Part shown: in pieces, positions 32,976 to 41,445 of the stretch | How positions within the stretch are numbered: the stretch's first letter is position 1 | Layout: every line of letters starts with the position of its first letter | Assembly: GCA_003220595.1 (NCBI GenBank) | Contig: QHSZ01000086.1 | Coordinates: forward strand, 1-53,797 | Length of the DNA stretch: 53,797 nucleotides | Direction: 5' to 3' | DNA from: Candidatus Rokuibacteriota bacterium | GTDB lineage: Bacteria > Methylomirabilota > Methylomirabilia > Rokubacteriales > CSP1-6 | Position numbers and translations under genes: made by a program | Notes under the pieces: model-generated | What the model was told of the DNA's origin: nothing | The model's database searches: none | What the model saw: the letters and a program-made list of their open reading frames with translations, nothing else

Positions 32976-34252
32976 GCTCCGTGTCGCCGGAGCTCGCCAT
33001 CGTCATTCCCGCGTGGAACGAGCGCGAGAATCTCGAGCTCCTGCTCCCCGCGCTACGGGAGACGCTCGCCGGCCTCGGCGTCGTGGCGGAGGTGGTCGTG
33101 GTCGACGGCGGCTCCGAGGACGGCACGCGCGAGGCGGCCCTGCGCCGCGGCGCGCGCGTCGTCGGCCAGGAGGTGCGCGGCTACGCGGGCGCGCTGCTCG
33201 CCGGCTTCGCGGCCACCAAGGCCGCCTACGTGGTCACCATGGACGCCGACCTGTCCCACCGGCCTCTCTTCCTCGAGAGCTTCTGGCAGCGAAGGGACGA
33301 AGGGGAGGTCCTCGTCGCCTCCCGCTACGTCGCCGGAGGGCGCGCCGACATGGGCTGGTTCCGGCGCCTCCTGAGCCAGATCCTCAACCGCGCGTACCGG
33401 CGGACGCTCTCCCTCCCGCTTCGCGATCTCTCGAGCGGATTTCGGATGTACCGTCGTGACGTGGTCACGGGGCTCACCCTGGAGGCCAGGGACTTCGACG
33501 TGCTCGAGGAGATCCTGATCCGCGTCCACGCCGAGGGCTGGCGTATCGTCGAGGTGCCCTTCCACTACATGGCGCGGGGCTCCGGCCGCTCCCACGCGCG
33601 CCTCGTCAAGTTCGGCTGGGCGTTCGCGAAGACCCTGGTGCGCATGTGGCGGCTGCGCAACTCCGTCGTCGCGGCGGACTACGACTATCGCGCGTTCGAC
33701 AGCCCGATCTGGCTCCAGCGGTACTGGCAGCGAACGCGCCACCGCATCGTGCTGGGCTACCTGGACGGCCGCGCCGGCGTCGTGGACGTGGGCTGCGGCT
33801 CGAGCCGGATCCTCCTCGACCTCGCCGACGCCGTCGGGATCGATATCCTCCAGAGCAAGCTGCGCTGGCTCCGGCCTCGCCACCGGCGGCTGCTCCGCGC
33901 GAGCGGCGACCGCCTGCCGCTGCGCCCGGCGAGCGTCGCCACGCTCATCACGTCGGAGGTGATCGAGCACGTGCCGAACGCCAGCGAGCATCTCGCCGAG
34001 GCCCGGCGCGTGCTGAAGCCGGGCGGGATCCTCATCGTCGGGACCCCGGACTACGGTCGATGGCTCTGGTGGGCGCTCGAATGGGTCTACGGCACGCTGC
34101 TGCCCGGCGCCTACGCGCACGAGCACATCACGCACTACTCGCGCGCCACGCTGTCCGCCGAGCTTCGCGCCCTCGGCTACGAGATCCTCGACTGCCGGTA
34201 CGTCGGCTTCTGCGAGATGATCTTCAAGGCCCAGAAGCCGGAGACGGCGTGA
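32972..34252 (+). CDS. fusion: DPM1-like GT2 plus class I methyltransferase
   Basis: 426 residues in two domains. Residues 1-230 form a dolichyl-phosphate-mannose-synthase-like GT2: LAIVIPAWNERENLELLLPAL, VVVDGGSEDGT, YVVTMDADLSHRP (DAD), RDLSSGFRMYRRDVV. From about 265 comes a SAM methyltransferase: GVVDVGCGSSRILLDL, VATLITSEVIEHVPNASEHLAEARRVLKPGGILIVGTPDYGRW. The GT part could make the polyprenyl-phosphate-sugar donors used by the two GT-C neighbours. Translational overlap at both ends (ATGA, GTGA). No internal start or stop suggests two separate genes. Confidence 0.9.
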   Translation: MSSVSPELAIVIPAWNERENLELLLPALRETLAGLGVVAEVVVVDGGSEDGTREAALRRGARVVGQEVRGYAGALLAGFAATKAAYVVTMDADLSHRPLFLESFWQRRDEGEVLVASRYVAGGRADMGWFRRLLSQILNRAYRRTLSLPLRDLSSGFRMYRRDVVTGLTLEARDFDVLEEILIRVHAEGWRIVEVPFHYMARGSGRSHARLVKFGWAFAKTLVRMWRLRNSVVAADYDYRAFDSPIWLQRYWQRTRHRIVLGYLDGRAGVVDVGCGSSRILLDLADAVGIDILQSKLRWLRPRHRRLLRASGDRLPLRPASVATLITSEVIEHVPNASEHLAEARRVLKPGGILIVGTPDYGRWLWWALEWVYGTLLPGAYAHEHITHYSRATLSAELRALGYEILDCRYVGFCEMIFKAQKPETA

Positions 34253-35358
34253 CGCTTGGCGTCCGGCTCGGCGTGGACGGCCGGGAGCTCCGCCCCGGGG
34301 TGCGCACCGGGATCCGTCGCTACGTCACCGAGGTGCTGCGCGCGGCGTCGCGCGCGGGCTGGCCGTGCGTCGTCTACGGCGACGGCTCGACGGTGGTCGA
34401 CGAGACACTTCCCGGCGTCGCCACGCGCGTCCTCGCGGGGCGCCTGACGCAAGTGTGGGATCAGGTGCGGCTGCCCCGCGCGCTCCGCGAGGACGGCGCG
34501 ACGGTCTTCCTGTCGCCCTACTACAAGGGCCCGCTCGCCGCGCCCTGTCCGGTGGTGCTCACGATCCACGACCTCTTCTTCATCGGCTACCCTGGCCGGC
34601 GCCGGAGGCTCCATGACGCGACGCTGATCCGGCTGGCGCGGCTCTACGCCCGCCGCGCCGCCGCGATCGTCACCGACTCGGAGCACTCACGGCGCGAGAT
34701 CGCGGCGCGTCTCGGGATCGACCCGGCGCGGGTGACGGTGATCCCCGTCGCGCTCGGCCCGGAGTTCAGGGCGCCGGCACCGCCCGCCCCCGGGCGCGAC
34801 GGGATCGCTTCCTCCTACATTCTCTACGTGGGGAACTTCCGGCCGCACAAGAACCTGCCCCGGCTGCTCGCCGCGTACGCGGCGCTGCCCGCGGCGCTCC
34901 GGGCGGCGCACGCCCTGGTCCTCGCCGGAGGCGACCGCGCGGGCCGGCCCCTCCTGGAGGCGCGCGCGCGCGAGCTCGGCGTGGCGGACCGCGTCGTGTT
35001 CGCCGGGCTCGTGGCGGACCGCGACCTCCCGGGCCTGTACGCCGGCGCGACGGTCGCCGTTCTGCCCTCGCTCGAGGAGGGGTTCGGCCTGCCGGCGCTC
35101 GAGGCGATGGCGTGCGGGACGCCCGTCGTCGTGTCGAACCGCGGCGCCCTGCCCGAGCTCGTGGCCGACGCCGGGCTCGTCGCCGACGCCGCGCGCCCCG
35201 AAGAGATCGCCGGGGCGCTGGCGCGCGTGCTCGCGGACGGGGGGTTGCGGGCGGAGCTCCGGCGGCGCGGCCTCGCGCGCGCCTCACTCTACACCGCCGA
35301 CCGTACCGCCGGGCGCGTGCTCGAGCTGCTCGCCCGGGTCGCCGGGAGCCCTCGCTGA
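34249..35358 (+). CDS. glycosyltransferase family 4, mannosyltransferase-like
   Basis: 369 residues. GVRLGVDGRELRPGVRTGIRRYVTEVL is the glycine-rich N-terminal loop of WbaZ-type GT4 enzymes. VVLTIHDLFFIGYP, IVTDSEHSRREIAARLGIDPARVTVIPVAL and YVGNFRPHKNLPRLLAAYA lead to the sugar-nucleotide site PSLEEGFGLPALEAMACGTPVVVSNRGALPE, with E-x7-E in EEGFGLPALE. GTG start in a GTGA overlap; the stop shares one base with the next ATG (TGATG). Confidence 0.93.
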   Translation: MTLGVRLGVDGRELRPGVRTGIRRYVTEVLRAASRAGWPCVVYGDGSTVVDETLPGVATRVLAGRLTQVWDQVRLPRALREDGATVFLSPYYKGPLAAPCPVVLTIHDLFFIGYPGRRRRLHDATLIRLARLYARRAAAIVTDSEHSRREIAARLGIDPARVTVIPVALGPEFRAPAPPAPGRDGIASSYILYVGNFRPHKNLPRLLAAYAALPAALRAAHALVLAGGDRAGRPLLEARARELGVADRVVFAGLVADRDLPGLYAGATVAVLPSLEEGFGLPALEAMACGTPVVVSNRGALPELVADAGLVADAARPEEIAGALARVLADGGLRAELRRRGLARASLYTADRTAGRVLELLARVAGSPR

Positions 35359-38300
35359 TGTGCGGCATCGCCGGCGTCATCGGCGAGGCGCCGCCGGACC
35401 TCCTGCCGGCGATGCTCGACCTGCTCCGCCATCGCGGGCCCGACGACATGGGCGTCCACGCCGAGCCCGGCGTGGCGCTCGGCATGACGCGGCTCGCGAT
35501 CATCGACCTCGTCACGGGGCGGCAGCCGATGAGCGACGCCGACGAGCGCTTCTGGCTCGTGTTCAACGGCGAGATCTACAACTTCCGCGAGCTCCGGGCG
35601 GAGCTCGAGGCGCGTGGTCGGCGATTCCGGACGCAGAGCGACACCGAGGTGATCCTCCAGGCGTACGCCACGTTCGGCGAGGCGTGCGTCGAGCGCCTGC
35701 GCGGCATGTTCGCGTTGGCCCTCTGGGACCGCGCGCGGCGGGCCCTGTTCCTCGCGCGCGACCGCCTGGGCAAGAAGCCCCTCTACTACTGGCAGCACGG
35801 CGGCCTCCTCGCCTTCGCGTCCGAGCCGAAGGCCCTCCTCCGGCACCCCGCCGTGTCGCGCGACGTCGACTGGGCGGCCTTCCACCACTACCTCGCCTTC
35901 GGCTATACGCCCGGGCGTAGCTCGATCTACGCGGGGATGCTGAAGCTCCCGCCGGCCCACACGGCCACGCTCGTCGACGGGCGGCTGACGCTCTCCCGCT
36001 ACTGGCAATTGCCGCCGGGTCCGGCGGCGGTGCTCCCGGCGTCGATCGAGGACACGGCCGCGACGCTGCGCGAGCAGCTGCGCGACGCGGTCAGGCTGAG
36101 GCTCGAGAGCGACGTGCCGCTCGGCGTCTTCCTGTCGGGCGGCATCGATTCGAGCGCGGTCGTGGCGAGCATGCGGGAGGTCACGAGCGGGCGCATCACG
36201 ACCGTCTCGATCGGCTTCGCCCGCGCCTTCGCCTCTTACGACGAGCTGCCCTACGCGCGGCTCGTCGCCGAGCGCTTCGGCACCGACCACCACGAGGAGG
36301 TCCTGGAGCCGAACGTCGCCGAGCTCTTGCCCACGATCGTCCGCCACTTCGACGAGCCGTTCGCCGACTCCTCCGCGGTGCCGACGTTCGCGGTCGCCCA
36401 GGCGACGGCGCGACTCGTGAAGGTCGCCCTCTCGGGCATCGGCGGCGACGAGACCTTCGGCGGCTACCCGCGCTACTTGGGCGTCCGCGCCTCCGAGCTC
36501 TACGCGCGGCTCCCGCGCGCGGCGCGCCGCGCGGCGGGCGCGCTCGCGCAAGCCCTGGTTCGCGAGTCGCGCACCAGCCGGAACCTGGGCGGCTGGGTGC
36601 GCCGCTTCGCCGCGGGGGCCGAGGCGCCGCTGCCCGAGCGCTACCTGCGCTGGACGCGCTTCTTCGGCGACGAGGAGCTGGCGCGGCTCGCGACGCCCGC
36701 GCTCGGCGCGCTGCTGACGTCCTCCGTGGACGCGGCGCAGCGGAGCGCGTTCGAGACCCACGGCCACGGCGACCCGCTGGACGGGGCCTTCCGCATCGAC
36801 CTCGCGACCTACCTGCCCGACGACCTCCTCGTCATGGCGGACCGGATGAGCATGGCGAACTCGCTCGAGCTGCGGGCGCCTTTCTGCGACCACCGGCTCG
36901 TCGAGGCGAGCCTGGCCATCCCGCCCTCGGTGAAGATCCCGGGGCGTCGGCTCAAGGGGCTCCTCAAGACGGCGTTCGCGGACGTCTTGCCCCGGCCGGT
37001 GCTCGAGCACCGGAAGCAAGGCTTCATGATCCCGCTCGGCGCGTGGCTCACCTCTGATCTCCGGGCGACGCTGGAGGACCTCCTGGCGCCCTCGCTCGTC
37101 GCCGCGCGGGGCCTCTTCGAGCCCGCGGAGGTGGAGCGGCTCCGGCGCGAGCACGCGGGCGGCGCCCGCGACCACGCCGACCGCCTCTTCACGCTCATGA
37201 TGACCGAGCTGTGGATCCGCGAGTACCTCGATCGCGGCGGGCAGTGGTCGCTCGGAGGTGCCCACGCGCGCGGGACCCGGGCGGGGCGCCCGGTGGTCGC
37301 GCGCCCGCGCACGCTCCGGATCCTCATGGTGTCCGACGTCTCACCCGCGCGGCCAGAGGGCGGGGCAGAGCGGATGCTCCGGGAGCAGGCGTCGCGGCTC
37401 GCCGCGCTCGGCCATCGCGTGCGCGTGGTCAGCCGTGCGCATGCGGACGGCGGTCAGGCGCCGCTCGACCTCGCCGGCGTTCACGTCCGCCACTTCCCGA
37501 TGGATCACCGGTCGGTGGCGGGCTTCGTCCGGACCTCGATCCTGGCGGCGCGGCGCGCGACGTCGGCGGACCTCGCCGAGAGCCCCGCGGACGTGCTGCA
37601 CCTCTACCAGCCGCTCGCGGGCTACGGCGCGCTGCTCTCGCCCGCGGCGCGTCGGCTCCCCATGCTCTACACCTTCCACTCGCCAGCACCCCTCGAGTAT
37701 CGCGCGCGCCACGGGATGACCCGCCGCCACCGCGGCGGCCTCGCGGGCGGCTTCGGCGCCGCCGCGCTCTGGCTGGTCGAGCGCGCCTGCCTCCGGCGCG
37801 CGCGCCTGATCCACGTGCTCAGCGACTTCTCGGCGGGCCAGCTCGAGACGCTCTACCGCATCCCGCCGGAGCGGATCGTGAAGATCCCGGGCGCGGTGGA
37901 GCTCGAGCGGTTCCGTCCGGCCGCCGACCGCGCCGCCGTCCGTCGGGCGCTCGGGCTGCCCGAGGGCCGCCCGCTGCTCCTCACCGTGCGGAACCTCGAG
38001 CGCCGCATGGGGCTCGACCTCCTGCTGCGCGCGATGGCGCGCGTGAAGGCACGCGTCCCCGAGGCGCTCCTGCTGCTCGGCGGCGCGGGCTCGCTCCGGG
38101 GCGAGCTCGAGGCCCTCGGCGCGGCCCTCGGGCTCGACGGCCACGTGCGCTTCCTCGGGTTCATCCCGGACCGCACGCTGCCGGCCTTCTACCAGGCCGC
38201 CGACGTCTTCGTCCTGCCGACGCGGGAGCTCGAGGGCTTCGGCCTCGTCACGGTCGAGGCGCTCGCGTGCGGGACGCCCGTCCTCGGCACGCGCGTCGGG

Positions 38301-38528
38301 GCGACGCCGGAGATCCTGGCGCCCCTCTCGCCCTCGCTCATCTTCCGCGGCCTCGCGCCGGAGACGCTGGCCGACGACCTCACGGGCCTGCTCGAGCGGC
38401 TGACCGACCCCGCGGACGCGGCCCGGCTGCGCGCGGAGTGCCGCCGGCACGCCGAGGCGCACTACGGGTGGGACCGCGCGATCGCCGCCCTCGCCGAGGC
38501 CCTCGAGCGCGTCGCGGGGATGCAGTGA
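35358..38528 (+). CDS. asnB: fusion: asparagine synthase-like amidotransferase plus GT4
   Basis: 1056 residues. Residues 1-640 are a complete AsnB-type enzyme: Cys2 (MCGIAG) is the glutaminase nucleophile, LRHRGPDDMG and FNGEIYNFRELR line the glutamine site, GVFLSGGIDSSAVVA (near 257-271) is the PP-loop of the ATP site, and LSGIGGDETFGGY follows. From about 652 a full GT4 enzyme begins (RILMVSDVSPARPEGGAERML), with PTRELEGFGLVTVEALACGTPVLGTRVGATPE near the end. The linker is Arg/Ala-rich; ATG 37326 could serve as an internal start. Such amidotransferases in EPS loci are thought to amidate a sugar acid or peptide on the glycan. TGA overlaps the GTG of a repeat-derived small ORF. Confidence 0.92.
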   Translation: MCGIAGVIGEAPPDLLPAMLDLLRHRGPDDMGVHAEPGVALGMTRLAIIDLVTGRQPMSDADERFWLVFNGEIYNFRELRAELEARGRRFRTQSDTEVILQAYATFGEACVERLRGMFALALWDRARRALFLARDRLGKKPLYYWQHGGLLAFASEPKALLRHPAVSRDVDWAAFHHYLAFGYTPGRSSIYAGMLKLPPAHTATLVDGRLTLSRYWQLPPGPAAVLPASIEDTAATLREQLRDAVRLRLESDVPLGVFLSGGIDSSAVVASMREVTSGRITTVSIGFARAFASYDELPYARLVAERFGTDHHEEVLEPNVAELLPTIVRHFDEPFADSSAVPTFAVAQATARLVKVALSGIGGDETFGGYPRYLGVRASELYARLPRAARRAAGALAQALVRESRTSRNLGGWVRRFAAGAEAPLPERYLRWTRFFGDEELARLATPALGALLTSSVDAAQRSAFETHGHGDPLDGAFRIDLATYLPDDLLVMADRMSMANSLELRAPFCDHRLVEASLAIPPSVKIPGRRLKGLLKTAFADVLPRPVLEHRKQGFMIPLGAWLTSDLRATLEDLLAPSLVAARGLFEPAEVERLRREHAGGARDHADRLFTLMMTELWIREYLDRGGQWSLGGAHARGTRAGRPVVARPRTLRILMVSDVSPARPEGGAERMLREQASRLAALGHRVRVVSRAHADGGQAPLDLAGVHVRHFPMDHRSVAGFVRTSILAARRATSADLAESPADVLHLYQPLAGYGALLSPAARRLPMLYTFHSPAPLEYRARHGMTRRHRGGLAGGFGAAALWLVERACLRRARLIHVLSDFSAGQLETLYRIPPERIVKIPGAVELERFRPAADRAAVRRALGLPEGRPLLLTVRNLERRMGLDLLLRAMARVKARVPEALLLLGGAGSLRGELEALGAALGLDGHVRFLGFIPDRTLPAFYQAADVFVLPTRELEGFGLVTVEALACGTPVLGTRVGATPEILAPLSPSLIFRGLAPETLADDLTGLLERLTDPADAARLRAECRRHAEAHYGWDRAIAALAEALERVAGMQ

Positions 38529-38754
38529 GCGACGCGCGCCTCGCTCGGGCCACCCACGGTGCACGCCGGCCTCGCGGACCCCGCTACAAATTGACCGGCG
38601 CGCGCCTGGTCGAGGAGCGCCACGGGTTTCCCGGGGCGCTCCGAGCGTGGGGGGGTCTGGGGGGCCATGTCGGGGCCCCCCACGTCGACCGATACGGCGC
38701 GCGCCTGGCTCAGGCCACCCACGGTGCACGCCGGCCTCGCGGACCCGGTTACCA
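38525..38754 (+). repeat. composite repeat locus between two glycosyltransferase genes
   Basis: One full 66-nt unit (38525-38590) and one diverged or truncated unit (about 38691-38754) flank about 100 nt that match, in reverse orientation, the repeat at 11198-11267. That inner part contains the palindrome GGGGGCC-N7-GGCCCCC (38660-38680). The identical CAGTGAGC occurs at both outer edges (38523-38530 and 38753-38760). Removing the insert would leave a simple GTGA overlap between the flanking genes. Confidence 0.85.
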
Positions 38755-38758
38755 GTGA
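38525..38758 (+). CDS. 77-aa small ORF built from the 66-nt repeat family
   Basis: GTG at 38525 overlaps the AsnB-GT4 stop (GTGA) and the TGA at 38756-38758 overlaps the GTG of the next glycosyltransferase gene (GTGA). It encodes VSDARLARATHG...[10 protein letters not shown], then a unit derived from a second repeat, then GARLAQATHG...RPRGPRYQ. The product is very basic and resembles no family. It most likely exists because the repeat has a frame that preserves translational coupling, rather than as a functional protein; translation is unproven. Confidence 0.5.
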   Translation: MSDARLARATHGARRPRGPRYKLTGARLVEERHGFPGALRAWGGLGGHVGAPHVDRYGARLAQATHGARRPRGPGYQ

Positions 38759-39915
38759 GCCTGCGCGTCCTGCACGTGATCACGCGCCTCACGCTCGGCG
38801 GCTCGTCGGAGAACACGCTGGCGTCGATCGTGGCGCTCCAGCGCGCGGGTCACGAGGTGGCGCTGGCGGTCTCGTTCCGTGAGTCCGACCCCTCGACGCT
38901 CGAGGCCGCGCGGCGGCGCGGCGTGCGGCTCGTCGACGTCCCGGCGCTCGGCCGCGCCGTGGCGCCGCTCCGTGACCTCGGCGCGCTCCTCCGGCTTCGC
39001 CGCATCATCGCCGCCGAGCGGCCGCACGTCGTCCACACGCACACGTCGAAGGCGGGCTTCGTCGGCCGGCTCGCGGCGCGGCTCATGCGGGTGCCCGCCG
39101 TCATCCACCAGCCCCACGGCCACGTCTTCTACGGCTACTGGGGGCGGTGCACGAGCGCGCTCTTCACGGCGCTGGAGCGGCGCGCCGCGCGCTGGAGCGA
39201 CCGGATCGTGACGCTGACGGACCGCGGCACCGAGGAGCACCTGGCGCGCGGCGTCGGGCGCCGGGCGCAGTACGTCAGCGTGCCGAGCGGCGTGCCGGTC
39301 GAGCGCCTGCGCGCGGCGGCGCCGTCGCGCGGGGCCGCGCGCGAGCAGCTCGGCCTTCCTCCGGCGGCGTTCATCGTCGCGGGGCTCGGCCGCTTCGTGC
39401 CGGTCAAGGGGTTCGACCTGCTCGTGGAGGCGCTGCCGGCTCTCTGCGCGGGCGTGCCCGCCGCGCACCTCGTGCTCGTCGGCGACGGCCCGGAGCGTCG
39501 GACGCTCGAGGCACGCGCCGCCGCGCTCGGCGTCGCCTCGCGGCTTCGGCTGAGCGGCGCGGTCGCAGATCCCACGCCGTGGCTCGCGGCTGCCGACGTC
39601 GTCGCCGCGCCCTCGCGCAACGAGGGGATGGGGCGCGCGATCGTGGAGGCGATGGCGCTCGGCCTCCCCGTCGTCGGCGCCGCGGTCGGCGGGATCCCCT
39701 CGGTCATCGTCGACGGCGAGAGCGGGCGCCTGGTCCCGCCCGAGGACGCGGTGGCGCTCGCGGAGGCACTCGTCGAGCTTGGCCGCGACGCGGGGCTCCG
39801 CGCGCGGCTCGGCGTGGAGGCCGTGGCCCGCGCGGAGGCGTTTTCGAGCGCGGTCGCCGACCGGAGGCTGTGTGAGGTGTACGCGGCGCTCGCCCGGGAG
39901 AAGCGGCTATCGTAG
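38755..39915 (+). CDS. glycosyltransferase family 4 (GT-B)
   Basis: 386 residues. LRVLHVITRLTLGGSSENTLASIVALQRAGHEV at the N-terminus, VHTHTSKAGFVGRLAARLMRVPAVIHQPHGHVFYGYWG, VPSGVPVERL, and in the C-terminal half FIVAGLGRFVPVKGFDLLVEALP, LVLVGDGPERRTLEARA and PSRNEGMGRAIVEAMALGLPVVGAAVGGIPS (E-x7-E: EGMGRAIVE). The N-terminus matches the WcaL/PimB-like GT4 group. The GTG start overlaps the stop of the repeat-derived small ORF; before repeat insertion it presumably overlapped the AsnB-GT4 stop. Confidence 0.93.
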   Translation: MSLRVLHVITRLTLGGSSENTLASIVALQRAGHEVALAVSFRESDPSTLEAARRRGVRLVDVPALGRAVAPLRDLGALLRLRRIIAAERPHVVHTHTSKAGFVGRLAARLMRVPAVIHQPHGHVFYGYWGRCTSALFTALERRAARWSDRIVTLTDRGTEEHLARGVGRRAQYVSVPSGVPVERLRAAAPSRGAAREQLGLPPAAFIVAGLGRFVPVKGFDLLVEALPALCAGVPAAHLVLVGDGPERRTLEARAAALGVASRLRLSGAVADPTPWLAAADVVAAPSRNEGMGRAIVEAMALGLPVVGAAVGGIPSVIVDGESGRLVPPEDAVALAEALVELGRDAGLRARLGVEAVARAEAFSSAVADRRLCEVYAALAREKRLS

Positions 39916-39959
39916 CGGGCACCGCGCGGCGTGGTCGGAAGGGTGCCTGGCGCCGCCGC

Positions 39960-41414
39960 GTGGCGCCGTTCGCCCTCCTGCTGCTCGGGGTCGCGCCCGC
40001 GGCCGCCGGCGGCGCCGAGTACGAGCGCCTGCCCGCGGTCCTCCACGTCCACTCCGACCTCACGACCGGCGATTTCCCGCTCGAGCAGCTCCAGACGATG
40101 GCGGAGAAGGCCGGCGTCGACGCGCTCCTGATGACCGAGAACTACCTGCTCCGCATCGAGTACGGGCTGCCGCCCTTCCGCGCGCTCACGCGGGTCGTGC
40201 GCGAGGAGCGCTCGGTCCTGGGCCTCGGGCTGGAGCACTACCTCCAGCGCGTCGCCGAGGCGCGCACCCGGAACCCGCGCGTCCTGCTCCTCCCGGGCGT
40301 CGAGGTGCTCCCGCACTACCACTGGACGGGCGCGCCGTGGCGGCTCGACATGGAGCTCCACGATACGCAGAAGAATCTCCTCGTCTTCGGCGTGACCGAC
40401 CCCGCGGCACTGCAGGCGCTCCCGGCCGCGAGCAACGCCGGCGCCGGCGCCTTCGACGCGGCGGCGGCGCTGGACCTCGTCCCCGTCCTCCTCGTCGTGC
40501 CCGGCGCGGTGCTCGTCGCGACGAAGCGTCGGGCCCTCGCGCGTGTCGGGCGCAGTGTCGTCGTCGTCCGCCGCCGGCGTCTCTTCCTGGGCGGGCTCCT
40601 GCTCGCCATCGGCGCGACGGCGTTCGTCCGCGCCTGGCCCTTCGTGACGGCGCCGTATCCGCCCTACCGCGAGCTCGGTTCCGGACCTCACCAGGCGCTC
40701 ATCGACTACGTGGAGCGGCTCGGGGGCGCCACCGTCTGGTCGTTCCCGGAGGCGCACGACAGCGGCGAACAGTGGGTCGGGCCCGTGCGGGTCTCCTGGC
40801 GGACGGACCCGTACACCGACGACCTCCAGCGGACCGCCCGCTACACGGCCTTCGGCGCGATCTACGAGGACACGACGCGCTTCGAGCTCCCGGGCGGCGG
40901 CTGGGACCGGCTCCTCTCGCAGTACACGGCGGGCGCGCGCAGCCGGCCCGCGTGGGCGGTGGGCGAGTCGGGCTTTCACGGATTGAGCGCGGGCAAGCGG
41001 GTGGGGCCGATCCAGACGGTGTTCCTCGTCGCCGAGCGGTCGGAGCGCGGCGTGCTCGAGGCCCTCCGGCAAGGCCGCATGTACGCGCTCCAGCGGTCCG
41101 CGGCCGCCGGGCTCGCGCTCGCCCAGTTCGCCGTGCGCGCGGGCGAGCGCGTCGCGATCTCGGGTGAGATGCTCGCCGCGCCCGCGGGGACCGCGCTCGA
41201 GGTCCACGTGGCCGTGGAGACGCTCGACGGCTCGGCGGGCGACGTGCGCGCGACGCTCGTCCGGAACGGCGCGGTCGTCGCGGTCTGGGCGGGGAGCACG
41301 CCCTTGCGCCAGGTCCATCGCGAGGTCTTCGACGGCGCGCCGGCCTTCTACCGCCTGGACGCGCGCGGGCCGGGCCGCCTCCTGTCCAACCCGATCTTCG
41401 TGAAGGCGCCGTGA
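39960..41414 (+). CDS. PHP-type phosphoesterase domain protein with inserted membrane helices
   Basis: 484 residues. A signal-like N-terminus (FALLLLGVAPAAAGG) precedes LPAVLHVHSDLTTGDFPLEQLQTMAEKAGVDALLMTENY, the PHP start HxHSD. LLLPGVEVLPHYHWTG corresponds to the next metal site. The usual DH pair after the second strand reads TEN, and the late His motif lies in GESGFHG. Two hydrophobic segments (LVPVLLVVPGAVLVA near 170-184 and LFLGGLLLAIGATAFV near 203-218) interrupt the fold. The C-terminus is the beta-sandwich-like tail common in surface-attached PHP proteins. GTG at 39960 is the only in-frame start nearby. Hydrolysis of a phospho-sugar or phosphoester outside the cytosol is inferred. 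Confidence 0.82.
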   Translation: MAPFALLLLGVAPAAAGGAEYERLPAVLHVHSDLTTGDFPLEQLQTMAEKAGVDALLMTENYLLRIEYGLPPFRALTRVVREERSVLGLGLEHYLQRVAEARTRNPRVLLLPGVEVLPHYHWTGAPWRLDMELHDTQKNLLVFGVTDPAALQALPAASNAGAGAFDAAAALDLVPVLLVVPGAVLVATKRRALARVGRSVVVVRRRRLFLGGLLLAIGATAFVRAWPFVTAPYPPYRELGSGPHQALIDYVERLGGATVWSFPEAHDSGEQWVGPVRVSWRTDPYTDDLQRTARYTAFGAIYEDTTRFELPGGGWDRLLSQYTAGARSRPAWAVGESGFHGLSAGKRVGPIQTVFLVAERSERGVLEALRQGRMYALQRSAAAGLALAQFAVRAGERVAISGEMLAAPAGTALEVHVAVETLDGSAGDVRATLVRNGAVVAVWAGSTPLRQVHREVFDGAPAFYRLDARGPGRLLSNPIFVKAP

Positions 41415-41445
41415 CGGGCGGGCCTCGCGCGGCCGAGGCTCGCCG

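Noticed and set aside
35289-37265. 658-aa ORF antisense to the AsnB part
   Set aside because: Shadow ORF of a clear asparagine-synthase-type domain. Similar long antisense frames at 16430-18268 and 49762-51825 were rejected for the same reason.
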